64,000 nucleotides of DNA from Methylophilaceae bacterium (lineage in GTDB: Bacteria > Pseudomonadota > Gammaproteobacteria > Burkholderiales > Methylophilaceae): contig CAJPFK010000015.1 in the NCBI GenBank assembly GCA_905339275.1, forward strand, positions 106,676 through 170,675, read 5' to 3'. The notes beneath the pieces were generated by a model, which was given only the letters and a program-made list of their open reading frames with translations, was not told where the DNA came from and ran no database searches. The position numbers were made by a program, and so were the translations under genes. This document shows positions 1-9,268 of this stretch, in pieces. Position 1 is the stretch's first letter. Each line of letters opens with the position of its first letter.

Positions 1-2
1 CC

Positions 3-2000
3 GAAGATGATCGCGTTCCCTTGCTGGAACGCCTCAAGTTCCTATGCATTTTCAGTAGCAACATGGATGAATTCTTTGAGGTACGGGTTGCCGGCCTCAA
101 GGAACAAATTCGTTTCAACGACATCTCCGTCGGTCCTGATGGCTTGCTGCCGAAACAGGTTTTCGCCAAAGTCAGTGCGGAGGCCCATGCGCTCGTCGAC
201 CACCAGTACAAGATTCTGAACGATGTCGTCCTGCCGCGCCTGGCTGAGCAGGATATCAAGTTCCTGCGGCGCGGGCATTGGAACGAAACCCAAAGCGAGT
301 GGATACGACAGTATTTCTTCAGGGAACTGATGCCGATTCTGACGCCGATCGGCCTCGACCCTGCCCACCCTTTCCCGCGAGTGTTGAACAAGAGCCTGAA
401 CTTTGCCGTTGAACTGGAAGGCAAGGATGCTTTCGGCCGCAATTCCGGCGTTGCCGTGGTGCAAGCGCCCCGCGCACTGCCTCGCGTCATTCGCATGCCG
501 ACCGAGATTGCCGGTTGCGAATACGGTTTTGTCTTTCTGTCCTCCATTCTTCACGCCCATGTCAATGAACTGTTTTCCGGCATGCAGGTAAAAGGTTGCT
601 ACCAGTTCCGCGCCACTCGCGACAGCGATCTGACGGTGGATGATGAGGATGTGAAGGATTTACGGGTTGCCTTGCAGGGCGAGTTATCCCATCGCCAGTA
701 CGGCGATGGCGTGCGCCTGGAAGTGGCGGATAACTGTCCGGATGAAATGTCGTCGTTTCTGCTCGGGCAATTCGGTCTGGGCCAAGAGGATCTGTATAAG
801 GTAAACGGCCTTGTCAACCTGGTACGCTTGATGCAGATACCGGATTCGGTTGACCGGCCAGACCTGCAATTCAACCGCTACAGCGCCGGCGCTCCGAAGG
901 AACTCGGCAAGGACCCGGATATATTCAAGGTGATTCGCAGGGGCGATATCCTGCTGCATCACCCCTACCAGTCCTTCAACCCGGTGGTGGAATTCATCAA
1001 ACAGGCCTCTGAAGACCCGAACGTACTGGCGATCAAGCAAACCTTCTATCGCACCAGCGCCGACTCCACCCTGATGATGTCGCTGATCGAAGCGGCCAAG
1101 CGCGGCAAGGAAGTCACGGTTGTAGTCGAACTGATGGCGCGTTTCGATGAGGAGGCCAATATCAATTGGGCGGCCAAGCTGGAAAATGCCGGCGCGCATG
1201 TAGTGTATGGCGTAGTCGGCCACAAGACCCATGCCAAGATGGCCATGGTAGTGCGCCGTGAAGATGACAAATTGCGCCGCTATGTCCACCTTTCGACTGG
1301 CAACTATCACCAGCGCACCGCCAGGCTTTATACGGATTTCGGGCTTCTGACCTGCCATGAGGAGATTTGCGAAGACGTCAACGACGTATTTGCGCAACTC
1401 ACCGGCCTGGGTAAAGCGACAAAGTTGCGCCACCTCTGGCAATCGCCTTTTACATTACACAGCAAACTCATCAAGGCGATCAACTATGAAGCCGAAATAG
1501 CAAAGGCCGGCAAGAAAGCACGCATCATCGCCAAGATGAATGCACTGCTGGATGCCGACATCATTCGCGCCTTGTACGATGCCTCTGCCGCCGGCGTAAA
1601 GATAGACTTGGTCGTGCGCGGCGTTTGTGCGCTGAAACCCGGCATTCCAGGCGTTTCCGAAAACATCAGCGTACGTTCGATTGTCGGCCGCTTCCTGGAA
1701 CATACCCGCATTTTCTACTTCTATAACAACAACGAAGAAAACGTTTATCTGGCCAGTGCAGACTGGATGTACCGCAACTTCTTCCGCCGTATCGAGGTCT
1801 GTTTCCCGCTACTCGATGGCAAGGTCAAGAAGCGCGTCATCAAGGAAGGCCTGGAGCCTTACCTGAAAGACAATCTCAATGCCTGGGAAATGCTGCCGGA
1901 CAGCAGTTATCGCCGCCGCCCCGCGCGTCGCGGCTCTGAATTCTCGGCACAACAACACCTGATGGCCGAATTGGGACAGGACTTGCTGACAGAGCTTTAG
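3..2000 (+). CDS. ppk: polyphosphate kinase 1 (5' end cut by window)
   Basis: Polyphosphate kinase reversibly moves the terminal phosphate of ATP onto polyphosphate at the inner face of the membrane. The reading frame is open to the first base, and residues EDDRVPLLERLKFL precede the conserved FSSNMDEFFEVR, so roughly the first 30 residues lie outside the window. The visible 665 codons cover the helical N and head domains and the two phospholipase-D-like catalytic domains; the active-site histidine stretch GHKTHAKM and the HLSTGNYHQRTA motif are present. It converges on ppx with a 4-bp overlap of stop codons, so synthesis and breakdown of polyphosphate are tail to tail. A TTG at 21 is an internal codon, not the start. 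Confidence 0.96.
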   Translation, partial: EDDRVPLLERLKFLCIFSSNMDEFFEVRVAGLKEQIRFNDISVGPDGLLPKQVFAKVSAEAHALVDHQYKILNDVVLPRLAEQDIKFLRRGHWNETQSEWIRQYFFRELMPILTPIGLDPAHPFPRVLNKSLNFAVELEGKDAFGRNSGVAVVQAPRALPRVIRMPTEIAGCEYGFVFLSSILHAHVNELFSGMQVKGCYQFRATRDSDLTVDDEDVKDLRVALQGELSHRQYGDGVRLEVADNCPDEMSSFLLGQFGLGQEDLYKVNGLVNLVRLMQIPDSVDRPDLQFNRYSAGAPKELGKDPDIFKVIRRGDILLHHPYQSFNPVVEFIKQASEDPNVLAIKQTFYRTSADSTLMMSLIEAAKRGKEVTVVVELMARFDEEANINWAAKLENAGAHVVYGVVGHKTHAKMAMVVRREDDKLRRYVHLSTGNYHQRTARLYTDFGLLTCHEEICEDVNDVFAQLTGLGKATKLRHLWQSPFTLHSKLIKAINYEAEIAKAGKKARIIAKMNALLDADIIRALYDASAAGVKIDLVVRGVCALKPGIPGVSENISVRSIVGRFLEHTRIFYFYNNNEENVYLASADWMYRNFFRRIEVCFPLLDGKVKKRVIKEGLEPYLKDNLNAWEMLPDSSYRRRPARRGSEFSAQQHLMAELGQDLLTEL

Positions 2001-3526
2001 TCCAGATCGCTGACCTGTTTGAGCGTAAGCAAAATGCCGACTTCCTGCCAATAGTCAATTTCATTGCGCAGTGCCGACTCGGTCAGTGGATTAAGCGCCA
2101 GCCAGTTTTCCGGGACCTCAAGCTGGAACTCGTTTTTGACCCAGAAAAGATTGAGCTGGGGGACATCGTCGTCCAGACGCTTACGGTTCAGCAATATTGC
2201 CAGCCTGAAAATCAGCACCAGCAAACAACGATCCTCCTCGAAGGCAGGCATCGAGAGCTTGGTGAGGGATCGGCGCTGCGCTCTCACCAGCAATCCCAGC
2301 GTCTGCTGCTCCATCTTCGAGAAGCCGGGCATATCGGCATTCTCAACAATATAGGCAGAGTGCTTGTGATAGCCGCTGTGGGCGATGGAGATGCCGATTT
2401 CATGCAACTTGGCCGCCCAGCCCAGATAATGCATGGCCGCTTCTTCATTCATCCTGAACTTATAGCTCACCTGCGCCAGAAGCTGTAAAGCCAGCAGCTC
2501 GACCCGTTTTGCCTGCGCGCGATCAACATGATAACGGCGCATGAAACTTCTGACCGTCGCCTCACGGATATCGTGATGTTGCATACGGCCCAGCAACTCA
2601 TACAGCACCCCTTCACGCAACGCGCTACTGGCCGTGGTCATCTGCTCTATATCCAATTCATTGAAAGCCGCTCGCATGATGCAGAGCCCGCCCGGCAACA
2701 CGACCGCACGGTCTGCACTCAGGCCATCCAGCTGGATTTTCTTCGTGTCCCTGGTCTTGAGCAGCGCTTCGCGCAAGGCTGCGAGGCCGTCCCTGGTAAT
2801 GGAACCGTCACTCATGTTATTGAGGCGCATGATTTCACCCAGGGCGCGTGCCGTGCCTGAAGAACCCACCGCTTCCTGCCAGCGGCCGGCCATGAAATGC
2901 GCACGTATGGCCTGTATCTCTTCCGCGGCGGCAAGCTCGGCTTTTTTCAGGTTCTCTTCGGTAATTTTCCCCTCGGGGAAAAACTTGCGGCTGTAGCTGA
3001 CGCAGCCCATGTACAGGCTTTCCATCTCGATCGGTTCCAGCCCCTCGCCGATGATAAATTCCGTGGAACCGCCGCCAATATCGATGACCAGCCGCTTGTG
3101 GCTCACCGCAGGCAGGCTGTGGCTGACGCCGATGAAAATCATGCGGGCCTCTTCCCGCCCGGCAATGATTTCTATCGGACAGCCCAGCGCGGCCTGCGCT
3201 TCAGCCAGCAGTTCAGCAGAATTTTTGGCAACACGAAAGGTATTGGTGGCTACAGCGCGAATCGCCTCGGCAGGCAAGCCGCGCAAGCGTTCGCCAAAGC
3301 GCCTGAGACAATCGATCGCACGTTGCTGTGCAGCGGGATCGAGGTAGTTGTGCTTATCCAGGCCTGCGCCCAGGCGCACGACTTCACGCAGGGAGTCATG
3401 AAAAACCAGGCGCCCGTCAACGACGCGCGCCAGTTGCATTCTGAAGCTATTTGAGCCTAAATCTACGGCAGCAATTTCAGAGAAAGGCGGTTTCCTTGTA
3501 ATCAATTCCCGCCTTAACCAAGACAA
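1997..3526 (-). CDS. ppx: exopolyphosphatase (Ppx/GppA family)
   Basis: Releases phosphate from polyphosphate ends, or acts on pppGpp, which the sequence cannot separate. The protein has the actin-like phosphatase fold: phosphate loop AAVDLGSNSFRMQLARV near residue 20, IDIGGGSTEFI near 150, then an HD-like C-terminal region (about 320-509) typical of the longer, roughly 500-residue members. No ATG is available between the upstream phoU stop and the conserved core. The open frame begins at TTG 3526; a second TTG at 3505 has a better ribosome site (AAGGCGG), so the true start may be 21 bases in. It lies just downstream of phoU on the same strand, suggesting a phoU-ppx transcript. Its stop overlaps the ppk stop. 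Confidence 0.93.
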   Translation of the reverse strand: MSWLRRELITRKPPFSEIAAVDLGSNSFRMQLARVVDGRLVFHDSLREVVRLGAGLDKHNYLDPAAQQRAIDCLRRFGERLRGLPAEAIRAVATNTFRVAKNSAELLAEAQAALGCPIEIIAGREEARMIFIGVSHSLPAVSHKRLVIDIGGGSTEFIIGEGLEPIEMESLYMGCVSYSRKFFPEGKITEENLKKAELAAAEEIQAIRAHFMAGRWQEAVGSSGTARALGEIMRLNNMSDGSITRDGLAALREALLKTRDTKKIQLDGLSADRAVVLPGGLCIMRAAFNELDIEQMTTASSALREGVLYELLGRMQHHDIREATVRSFMRRYHVDRAQAKRVELLALQLLAQVSYKFRMNEEAAMHYLGWAAKLHEIGISIAHSGYHKHSAYIVENADMPGFSKMEQQTLGLLVRAQRRSLTKLSMPAFEEDRCLLVLIFRLAILLNRKRLDDDVPQLNLFWVKNEFQLEVPENWLALNPLTESALRNEIDYWQEVGILLTLKQVSDLD

Positions 3527-3544
3527 AATATCAGTACATTCATG

Positions 3545-4246
3545 CTATTGCGTTTCACGCTCCATCTCTTCAACAGAGGTATGACGCACATCCTTGCCCT
3601 TCACCATATAAATCACATACTCGGCAATGTTCTTCGAATGGTCGCCAATACGCTCGATGGCCTTGGCGACAAACAGCACTTCAAGCGACATCGAGATGGT
3701 GCGCGGATCCTCCAGCATGAAAGTAATCAACTGGCGCATCGCCACGCGGAACTGCTCGTCCACCTGCTCGTCCTGGCGCGCAACTTCAACCGTCTTGCTG
3801 ACATCCAGGCGGGCAAAGGCATCCAGCGAAGTCCGCAGCATCTCGCGCACTAGGCTGACCATGGCCTTGATTTCAGCAAAACGCGGCGTAAACATGCGAT
3901 CCGATTCGAAAATCTTCTGCGCTACACGGGCAATCTTGGTTGCCTCGTCACCAATACGCTCCAGGTCGGTAATGGTCTTGACGATCATCATGATCATGCG
4001 CAAATCGCCGGCAGCCGGCTGACGGCGGGCGATAATGTGGCTGCAGTCCTCGTCGACCTGCACTTCCAGCGCATTCACGCGGTGATCGTTCTTGATGACG
4101 CTCTCAGCCAACGTCGGGTTGGTGGTAACCAGTGCCTCGAGGGCGTTGACGATCTGCTGCTCGACCAGGCCTCCCATTTCAAGAACCTTGGCACGGACGG
4201 CTTCCAGTTCCGCATCGTATTGCTTATAGGTATGTTCAAATTGCAT
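3545..4246 (-). CDS. phoU: phosphate transport system regulator PhoU
   Basis: PhoU is a cytoplasmic, metal-binding helical protein that links the Pst phosphate transporter to the PhoR/PhoB sensor system and dampens phosphate uptake. At 233 residues it has the usual length, and two repeats of the three-helix PhoU motif are visible: DLRMIMMIVKTITDLERIGD near 90 and a matching AKAIERIGDHSKNIAEYVIY near 200, both with the E/D-RIGD metal-binding signature. No pst or phoBR genes lie in the window. It sits upstream of ppx on the same strand, which fits joint control of phosphate uptake and polyphosphate turnover. Confidence 0.96.
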   Translation of the reverse strand: MQFEHTYKQYDAELEAVRAKVLEMGGLVEQQIVNALEALVTTNPTLAESVIKNDHRVNALEVQVDEDCSHIIARRQPAAGDLRMIMMIVKTITDLERIGDEATKIARVAQKIFESDRMFTPRFAEIKAMVSLVREMLRTSLDAFARLDVSKTVEVARQDEQVDEQFRVAMRQLITFMLEDPRTISMSLEVLFVAKAIERIGDHSKNIAEYVIYMVKGKDVRHTSVEEMERETQ

Positions 4247-4362
4247 GGAGTGATCCTCTGAAGTTTAAGCTTGGTATTTAGAACACCTTAGCCTAACGTC
4301 TGTTCGTGACAATTTTATGTCAATTCATCATGGCTGTACCAAACCAGCCTGGCCGCATCGAA

Positions 4363-5019
4363 TTATTTCTTGTAGGTTTTGACGCCATCCGCTGTCGCCA
4401 GCAGCAAAACATTCGCCGGACGCGCTGCGAACAAGCCATTGGTGACGACACCGACGATCTGGTTGATCCTGGCTTCCATCTCAACCGGATTCATGATGGT
4501 CAAGCCATGCACATCCAGAATGATATTGCCATTGTCGGTCGTGAAGTCGCGCAATACCGGCTGCCCGCCCAGCTTGACCAGCTCTCGCGCCACATAGCTG
4601 CGCGCCATGGGCAATACTTCCACCGGCAGGGGGAATTTACCCAGAACAGGCACCAGCTTGGTTGCATCACAGATACAGATAAAGCTTTTCGCACAGGCCG
4701 CGACGATTTTTTCACGGGTCAAGGCCCCGCCCCCGCCCTTCAGCATGTGCATATTTTCGGTGATTTCATCCGCACCGTCGACATAGATCTCCATGCCATC
4801 GACGCTATTGAGGTCGAACACTTCAATGCCATGATCGCGCAAGCGCCTGGCCGTCGCCTCAGAACTTGCCACAGCGCCATCAATCCTGTGCTTGACCTTG
4901 GCCAGCTCATCAATGAAGAAATTCGCGGTTGAGCCTGTGCCCACGCCGATGATACCATCCTTCACATACTCGACGGCTGCCCTGGCTACCTGCTGCTTTA
5001 ACTCGTCCTGTGTTGCCAT
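4363..5019 (-). CDS. rpiA: ribose-5-phosphate isomerase A
   Basis: Interconverts ribose 5-phosphate and ribulose 5-phosphate in the non-oxidative pentose phosphate pathway; in a methylotroph this would also feed the ribulose monophosphate cycle. The 218-residue protein has the family motifs in order: [15 protein letters not shown] (substrate phosphate loop, about 26-40), DGADEI (about 81-86), [13 protein letters not shown] (about 94-106, containing the catalytic region) and the C-terminal half ending near residue 218. It is divergent from ilvA with about 100 bases between the starts, and it lies 116 bases upstream of phoU on the same strand. Confidence 0.96.
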   Translation of the reverse strand: MATQDELKQQVARAAVEYVKDGIIGVGTGSTANFFIDELAKVKHRIDGAVASSEATARRLRDHGIEVFDLNSVDGMEIYVDGADEITENMHMLKGGGGALTREKIVAACAKSFICICDATKLVPVLGKFPLPVEVLPMARSYVARELVKLGGQPVLRDFTTDNGNIILDVHGLTIMNPVEMEARINQIVGVVTNGLFAARPANVLLLATADGVKTYKK

Positions 5020-5116
5020 TTACTTTTATCCTTCTGTTTTCTTTATAATTCAGGTCTTAATCCAACCCTGAATAATACACCGCAGCTTGCATATTGAAAA
5101 ATAACTGCGCCCACCG

Positions 5117-6628
5117 ATGAAAAACGACTACCTCGACAAGATCAAAAATGCGCGCGTTTACGATGTCGCAGAGAAAACCCCGCTTGAATTCCAGCCGAAC
5201 CTTTCGGCGCGTGTGAACAACCGTATCCTGTTAAAGCGCGAAGATACGCAGCCGGTGTTTTCCTTCAAACTGCGCGGCGCCTACAACAAGATGGCCAACC
5301 TGCCGAAAGAGGCACTGGATAAGGGTGTCATTGCAGCTTCTGCGGGCAACCATGCGCAAGGCGTAGCGCTTTCTGCGCAAAAACTGGGATGCAGGGCGGT
5401 AATCGTCATGCCGACCACGACACCGCAAATCAAGGTGGATGCCGTGCAGAGCCGTGGCGCCGAAGTCGTCTTGTTTGGCGACTCCTATTCGGATGCTTAT
5501 GTGCACGCCCTCGAACTGGAGAAATCCGAGCACCTGACTTTTGTCCACCCCTATGACGACCCGGACGTCATCGCCGGCCAGGGTACGATTGCCATGGAGA
5601 TTCTCGATGAACATCCCGAGCCGATCGAGGCGATTTTCTGCTGTGTGGGCGGCGGCGGTTTAATCGCGGGCATTGCAGCGTATGTGAAAGCCTTGCGTCC
5701 GGAAATCAAGATCATCGGCGTTGAGGCGGTCGACGCCGACGCCATGACCCAGTCATTAAAAACCGGCAAACGCGTCATGCTCGACCAGGTTGGGCTGTTT
5801 GCCGACGGCGCTGCCGTGAAGCAGGTCGGCGTACATACGTTTGAACTGTGCCAGGCCTATGTCGATGAAATGATTGTGGTTGATAACGACGCCATCTGCG
5901 CCGCGATTAAAGACGTGTTCGAGGATACGCGCTCGATCCTGGAACCCGCGGGTGCATTGTCCATCGCAGGCATCAAGGAATACATCAAGCGCCATCAGTT
6001 GGTGGGGAAAACACTCGTTGGCATCGCGTCCGGCGCCAATATGAATTTCGATCGCCTGCGCTTCATCGCCGAGCGCGCAGAGATCGGTGAGAAACGCGAA
6101 GCCGTGTTTGCCGTCACCATCCCTGAAAAGCCCGGGGCGTTCAAAGCCTTCTGCCGGTTATTGGGCAATCGCAGCATCACCGAATTCAATTACCGCTACT
6201 CCGACGCCAGGGAAGCCCACATCTTTGTCGGCATCGCGATTCATAACCGCGAAGAAGCTACACGGCTGGTTGAAATGCTCCAGGCACATGGTTTGCCCGC
6301 AACGGACCTTACCGACAATGAGGTCGCCAAGCTGCATCTGCGCCACTTGGTTGGCGGCCATGCGCCGCTGGCCAGGCATGAAGAGGTTTACCGTTTCGAG
6401 TTTCCGGAAAAACCCGGGGCGCTGATGAAATTCCTTGACACCATGGGACATGACTGGAATATCAGCCTCTTCCATTACCGCAACCATGGCGCGGATTTCG
6501 GCCGCGTGCTGATAGGCATTCAGGTTCCCCCAGAGGAGAAAGCCGAGTTCGATGCGTTCCTGCAGACGCTGGGCTACCCTTACTGGGAAGAAACCAATAA
6601 CCCGGCATATAAATTATTCCTGGGTTAA
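5117..6628 (+). CDS. ilvA: threonine ammonia-lyase, biosynthetic
   Basis: PLP enzyme that deaminates threonine to 2-oxobutanoate, the first committed step of isoleucine synthesis. At 503 residues it is the long biosynthetic form: a catalytic domain (about 1-320) with the PLP lysine in SFKLRGAYNKM, SAGNHAQGVALSA and the glycine loop GGGGLIAGIAAYVK, followed by two ACT-like regulatory domains (about 335-410 and 430-503, each opening with a P-E-K-P-G-A motif). The two regulatory domains imply feedback inhibition by isoleucine, as known for this family. It stands alone and is followed by a strong hairpin terminator. Confidence 0.96.
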   Translation: MKNDYLDKIKNARVYDVAEKTPLEFQPNLSARVNNRILLKREDTQPVFSFKLRGAYNKMANLPKEALDKGVIAASAGNHAQGVALSAQKLGCRAVIVMPTTTPQIKVDAVQSRGAEVVLFGDSYSDAYVHALELEKSEHLTFVHPYDDPDVIAGQGTIAMEILDEHPEPIEAIFCCVGGGGLIAGIAAYVKALRPEIKIIGVEAVDADAMTQSLKTGKRVMLDQVGLFADGAAVKQVGVHTFELCQAYVDEMIVVDNDAICAAIKDVFEDTRSILEPAGALSIAGIKEYIKRHQLVGKTLVGIASGANMNFDRLRFIAERAEIGEKREAVFAVTIPEKPGAFKAFCRLLGNRSITEFNYRYSDAREAHIFVGIAIHNREEATRLVEMLQAHGLPATDLTDNEVAKLHLRHLVGGHAPLARHEEVYRFEFPEKPGALMKFLDTMGHDWNISLFHYRNHGADFGRVLIGIQVPPEEKAEFDAFLQTLGYPYWEETNNPAYKLFLG

Positions 6629-6639
6629 TTTTGAAATAT

Positions 6640-6687
6640 ATTGGCTGTATACAACCACCAATGTGGCTGTATACAGCCAATTTTTCT
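6640..6687 (+). terminator. hairpin terminator after ilvA
   Basis: A perfect 13-bp stem (6640-6652 with 6669-6681) around a 16-base loop, followed by five T residues, 11 bases past the ilvA stop. The twelve bases TGGCTGTATACA occur twice here as a direct repeat (6642 and 6665), so an alternative fold exists. The remainder of the gap to 6929 is strongly AT-rich, contains one interrupted inverted repeat (AAGCAATTGTT near 6713 and its partner near 6747), and holds no gene that I can support; it probably carries the promoter of the next gene. Confidence 0.8.
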
Positions 6688-6929
6688 GCCCCATTCCCCA
6701 TATGTTTTTATAAGCAATTGTTTATTATATAAATATTTATCAAGAACAATTATTGCTTATTAATTCTCCAGTTCATTGCATCATGGTGCCATGATTAAAG
6801 TAGAAGATTGCATCGAAAGTAATTCCTGGGAACCTATGCAATCAGGTGTTGACCAATCAGTTCGCTTGTCCCTAAAGAAGTCAAATCCGATTTAACTAAA
6901 ATTAAATAATCTATAAGGAGAAAGTCAGG

Positions 6930-8069
6930 ATGAAATCCACCTACCTCGCAACGAGGATACGTACGAGTTTTCTATTAATCGCCTTCGCCGGCGCGCTCAC
7001 CGCCTGTGGCGATAAAACCGGCGAACAGTCTGCCGAAAGCGCCGTTGACCAAGCATCCACAGAAACCGCAACCAATGACCGCGGCATTGCCTATGTCTCC
7101 AATCAGGATGGCAACGTGACCATCATTGACCTGAATACCATGGAAACCACCGGCAGCATCGATCCCAAAGGCAATGGCGTTCGTGGAATCGGCATCACGC
7201 CTGATGGAAAATTGCTTGTTACAGCCAACAAGGACGAAGGCAACATCTCGATTCTCGACACTGCAACCGGCCAGCTCATCCAGCATGTGGAAATTGGCAA
7301 AAATCCTGAATTCGTGCGCGTCGTCGGGGACACGGCATACGTTTCATTCGAACCCAGCTCCAAGGGCGGCCCACCACCAAAGCCGGGGGAGGCCGTACAT
7401 GAAGAGGACGACGACGATGATGAGATTGAAGAGCCTGCACGCATCGCCATCGTCGATCTCAAGCAAGGCAAAAAGCTGCGCGAAATCATTGGCGGCCCGG
7501 AAACAGAGGGCATCGAGTTCTCGCACGACGGCACCAAGCTGATTATCACCAACGAAGCCGACAATACGGTCACCATCCACAACATCGAAACCGGCGAATT
7601 GGTCAAAACCATAGACACCAAGGATATCGGTATACGCCCACGCGGCATCAAGGCGGCACCCGACGGCTCCGCTTATGTCTCCACGCTGGAATTCGGCAAT
7701 AATTTCCTTGTGCTGGACAGCGAATTCAACGTGGTTCGTACCGTACCAACCGGTGAAGCGCCATATGGCATTGCCTATAACCGCGCAGGCGACCTGATTT
7801 ATGTTGCCAGCGGCAAGGCAAAGACACTGGAAGTATTCAATGCCAAAACCTACGAGAAAGTAAAGGAAGTCGCCACGGGTGATCGCTGCTGGCATTTCAC
7901 CTTCACACCGGACGACAAGGAAATCCTGCTTGCTTGCGGCCGTTCACATGAAGTATTGGTGATCGATACCGACAAGCTGGAAGTCACCAAGCGTATCGGA
8001 GACAAGGAATTGCCCTGGGGCGTAATTGCTTATCCCAAATCAGTCGGCAGCCTGGACGCACCGCAATAA
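6930..8069 (+). CDS. YVTN-type beta-propeller lipoprotein
   Basis: A 379-residue exported protein. The N-terminus has a basic region, a hydrophobic stretch and the lipobox LTAC with Cys near residue 26, so it should be a lipoprotein. The rest is made of repeats of the YVTN/cytochrome-D1-like propeller type (for example IAYVSNQDGNVTIIDLNT, LLVTANKDEGNISILDT, LIITNEADNTVTIHNIET), about seven blades. Between two blades sits a highly acidic loop (EEDDDDDEIEEP, about 153-164) preceded by a proline-rich stretch. Similar propellers occur beside PQQ-dependent alcohol oxidation genes in methylotrophs, but no such gene is adjacent here, so the role is open. A clear ribosome site (AAGGAG) precedes the ATG. 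Confidence 0.8.
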   Translation: MKSTYLATRIRTSFLLIAFAGALTACGDKTGEQSAESAVDQASTETATNDRGIAYVSNQDGNVTIIDLNTMETTGSIDPKGNGVRGIGITPDGKLLVTANKDEGNISILDTATGQLIQHVEIGKNPEFVRVVGDTAYVSFEPSSKGGPPPKPGEAVHEEDDDDDEIEEPARIAIVDLKQGKKLREIIGGPETEGIEFSHDGTKLIITNEADNTVTIHNIETGELVKTIDTKDIGIRPRGIKAAPDGSAYVSTLEFGNNFLVLDSEFNVVRTVPTGEAPYGIAYNRAGDLIYVASGKAKTLEVFNAKTYEKVKEVATGDRCWHFTFTPDDKEILLACGRSHEVLVIDTDKLEVTKRIGDKELPWGVIAYPKSVGSLDAPQ

Positions 8070-8087
8070 CTCCAGGTATCCAGCATG

Positions 8088-8114
8088 AAAAAGCCTGCTT
8101 ATGCAGGCTTTTTT
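8088..8114. terminator. bidirectional terminator between convergent genes
   Basis: AAAAAGCCTGC, loop TTAT, GCAGGCTTTTTT: an 11-bp stem flanked by A and T runs, positioned between the stops of the propeller lipoprotein gene and the convergent EVE-domain gene, so it can serve both strands. Confidence 0.88.
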
Positions 8115-8129
8115 ATTTTATAGGGCAAC

Positions 8130-8588
8130 CTATTCCAGCAATCGCATGATGAATTCCCACTCCCGCGGATCAACAGGCGTGATGGAGAGACGATTACCGC
8201 GTTGCAGTATCCGCATTGTCTCCAGTTCGGGATAACGCCTTAATTCCTGCAGGCTGAGCAATCTGGTTTTACGTACCAATTTGACATCGACATTGACCCA
8301 GCGCGGATTTTCGGAAGTGGATTTGGGGTCATAATATTTATGGCCTTCAATGAACTGCAGCCGATCCGGATAAGCCAGTTTACTGACCTCGACAATACCG
8401 ACAATGCCGGGCACATCGCAATTCGAGTGGTAGAAGAATGCCAGGTCGCCCAGCTTCATCTGGTCCCGCATGAAATTGCGCGCCTGGTAATTGCGCACGC
8501 CATACCAGTCGACAGACTGATTGGGGAAAGTTGCGAGGTCATCTATCGACACATCTGAAGGTTCTGATTTCATTAGCCAGTAACGCAT
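8130..8588 (-). CDS. EVE domain-containing protein
   Basis: Small cytoplasmic protein of the EVE/PUA-like fold (bacterial homologues of thymocyte nuclear protein 1), a family thought to bind modified bases in DNA or RNA. The start MRYWLMKSEPSDVSIDDL is characteristic, followed by the aromatic pocket region VDWYGVRNYQARNFMRDQMKLGD and FYHSNCD; the whole 152-residue protein is this one domain. An upstream in-frame ATG at 8615 would add nine residues of unusual composition, and I prefer the conserved start at 8588. It is divergent from the DUF2237 gene. The substrate is not known. Confidence 0.9.
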   Translation of the reverse strand: MRYWLMKSEPSDVSIDDLATFPNQSVDWYGVRNYQARNFMRDQMKLGDLAFFYHSNCDVPGIVGIVEVSKLAYPDRLQFIEGHKYYDPKSTSENPRWVNVDVKLVRKTRLLSLQELRRYPELETMRILQRGNRLSITPVDPREWEFIMRLLE

Positions 8589-8678
8589 AAAATTAATCCT
8601 GTTGTTATTTCTCAAACGAGCCCGGATGTACGTATCATAGCGTATTACCCCATCAAACTCCCTAGCGAGAACACCATC

Positions 8679-9038
8679 ATGGCACGCAATGTTTTAGGCA
8701 CGACATTACAGGCTTGCAGCCTTGACCCGCTTACCGGCTTCACCAGAAACGGCTGCTGCGAAACCGGCCCGGAAGACAGGGGCAGCCATACTGTCTGCGC
8801 GCAAGTGACCGAGGAGTTTCTCGCATTCTCTATCGTGCGCGGTAACGACCTGAGCACGCCACGGCCTGAATTCGGTTTTGAAGGATTGAAACCCGGTGAT
8901 CGCTGGTGTTTGTGTGCGGCGCGCTGGATGGAAGCTGCGGAAGCCGGCATGGCGCCGCCGGTGATTCTCGAGTCAACACATGAAAACGCGCTGGAGATAG
9001 TCAGCCTGGCCGACTTGAAATACCACGCATTGAGATAA
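8679..9038 (+). CDS. DUF2237 family protein
   Basis: A 119-residue conserved protein of unknown function. The family is recognisable from NVLGTTLQACSLDPLTGFTR, CCETGPEDRGSHTVCAQVT and FLAFSIVRGNDLSTPRPEFGF, ending with GDRWCLCAARWMEA and an H-E/A-L-E motif. Five conserved cysteines suggest a structural or redox role, but this is not established. It has no signal peptide or membrane segment. It is monocistronic, and its stop lies immediately beside the 3' end of the 6S RNA encoded on the other strand. Confidence 0.88.
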   Translation: MARNVLGTTLQACSLDPLTGFTRNGCCETGPEDRGSHTVCAQVTEEFLAFSIVRGNDLSTPRPEFGFEGLKPGDRWCLCAARWMEAAEAGMAPPVILESTHENALEIVSLADLKYHALR

Positions 9039-9039
9039 G

Positions 9040-9217
9040 ATGTCCCTGCGGCATTGCCCAGGCCAGCATCCTGAACCAAAGGTTCAAGTGGTAACAGTCT
9101 TAAGCGCTTCAGGTACACCCACAGATTTGGAGCGCGCACACGGCAACTTAATAGACCGAAACCGATGCAAAAGACTAGTTCAAGGAATATATAACCTGAA
9201 CAACACCGCAGGGAGCA
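9040..9217 (-). ncRNA. ssrS: 6S RNA
   Basis: 6S RNA mimics an open promoter and binds the sigma-70 RNA polymerase holoenzyme in stationary phase. Three observations support it. It lies directly downstream of zapA on the same strand, the usual position in proteobacteria. The ends form a perfect closing stem (CCGCAGGG at 9206-9213 with CCCTGCGG at 9044-9051) over about 175 nt, close to the usual length. The 3' half contains CTTGAACC-TTT-GGTTCAGG, matching the conserved E. coli segment. The ends are estimated from the stem. Reading frames through this region are coincidental. Confidence 0.85.
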
Positions 9218-9268
9218 AACTGATGGCCCAGTCTAGAATCGATTTATGACCGGCCGATGAAAACTGGA

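Noticed and set aside
8645..9139. 164-codon minus-strand frame overlapping the DUF2237 gene
   Set aside because: It runs through the 6S RNA and antisense to a recognisable family gene, and its translation resembles nothing known.
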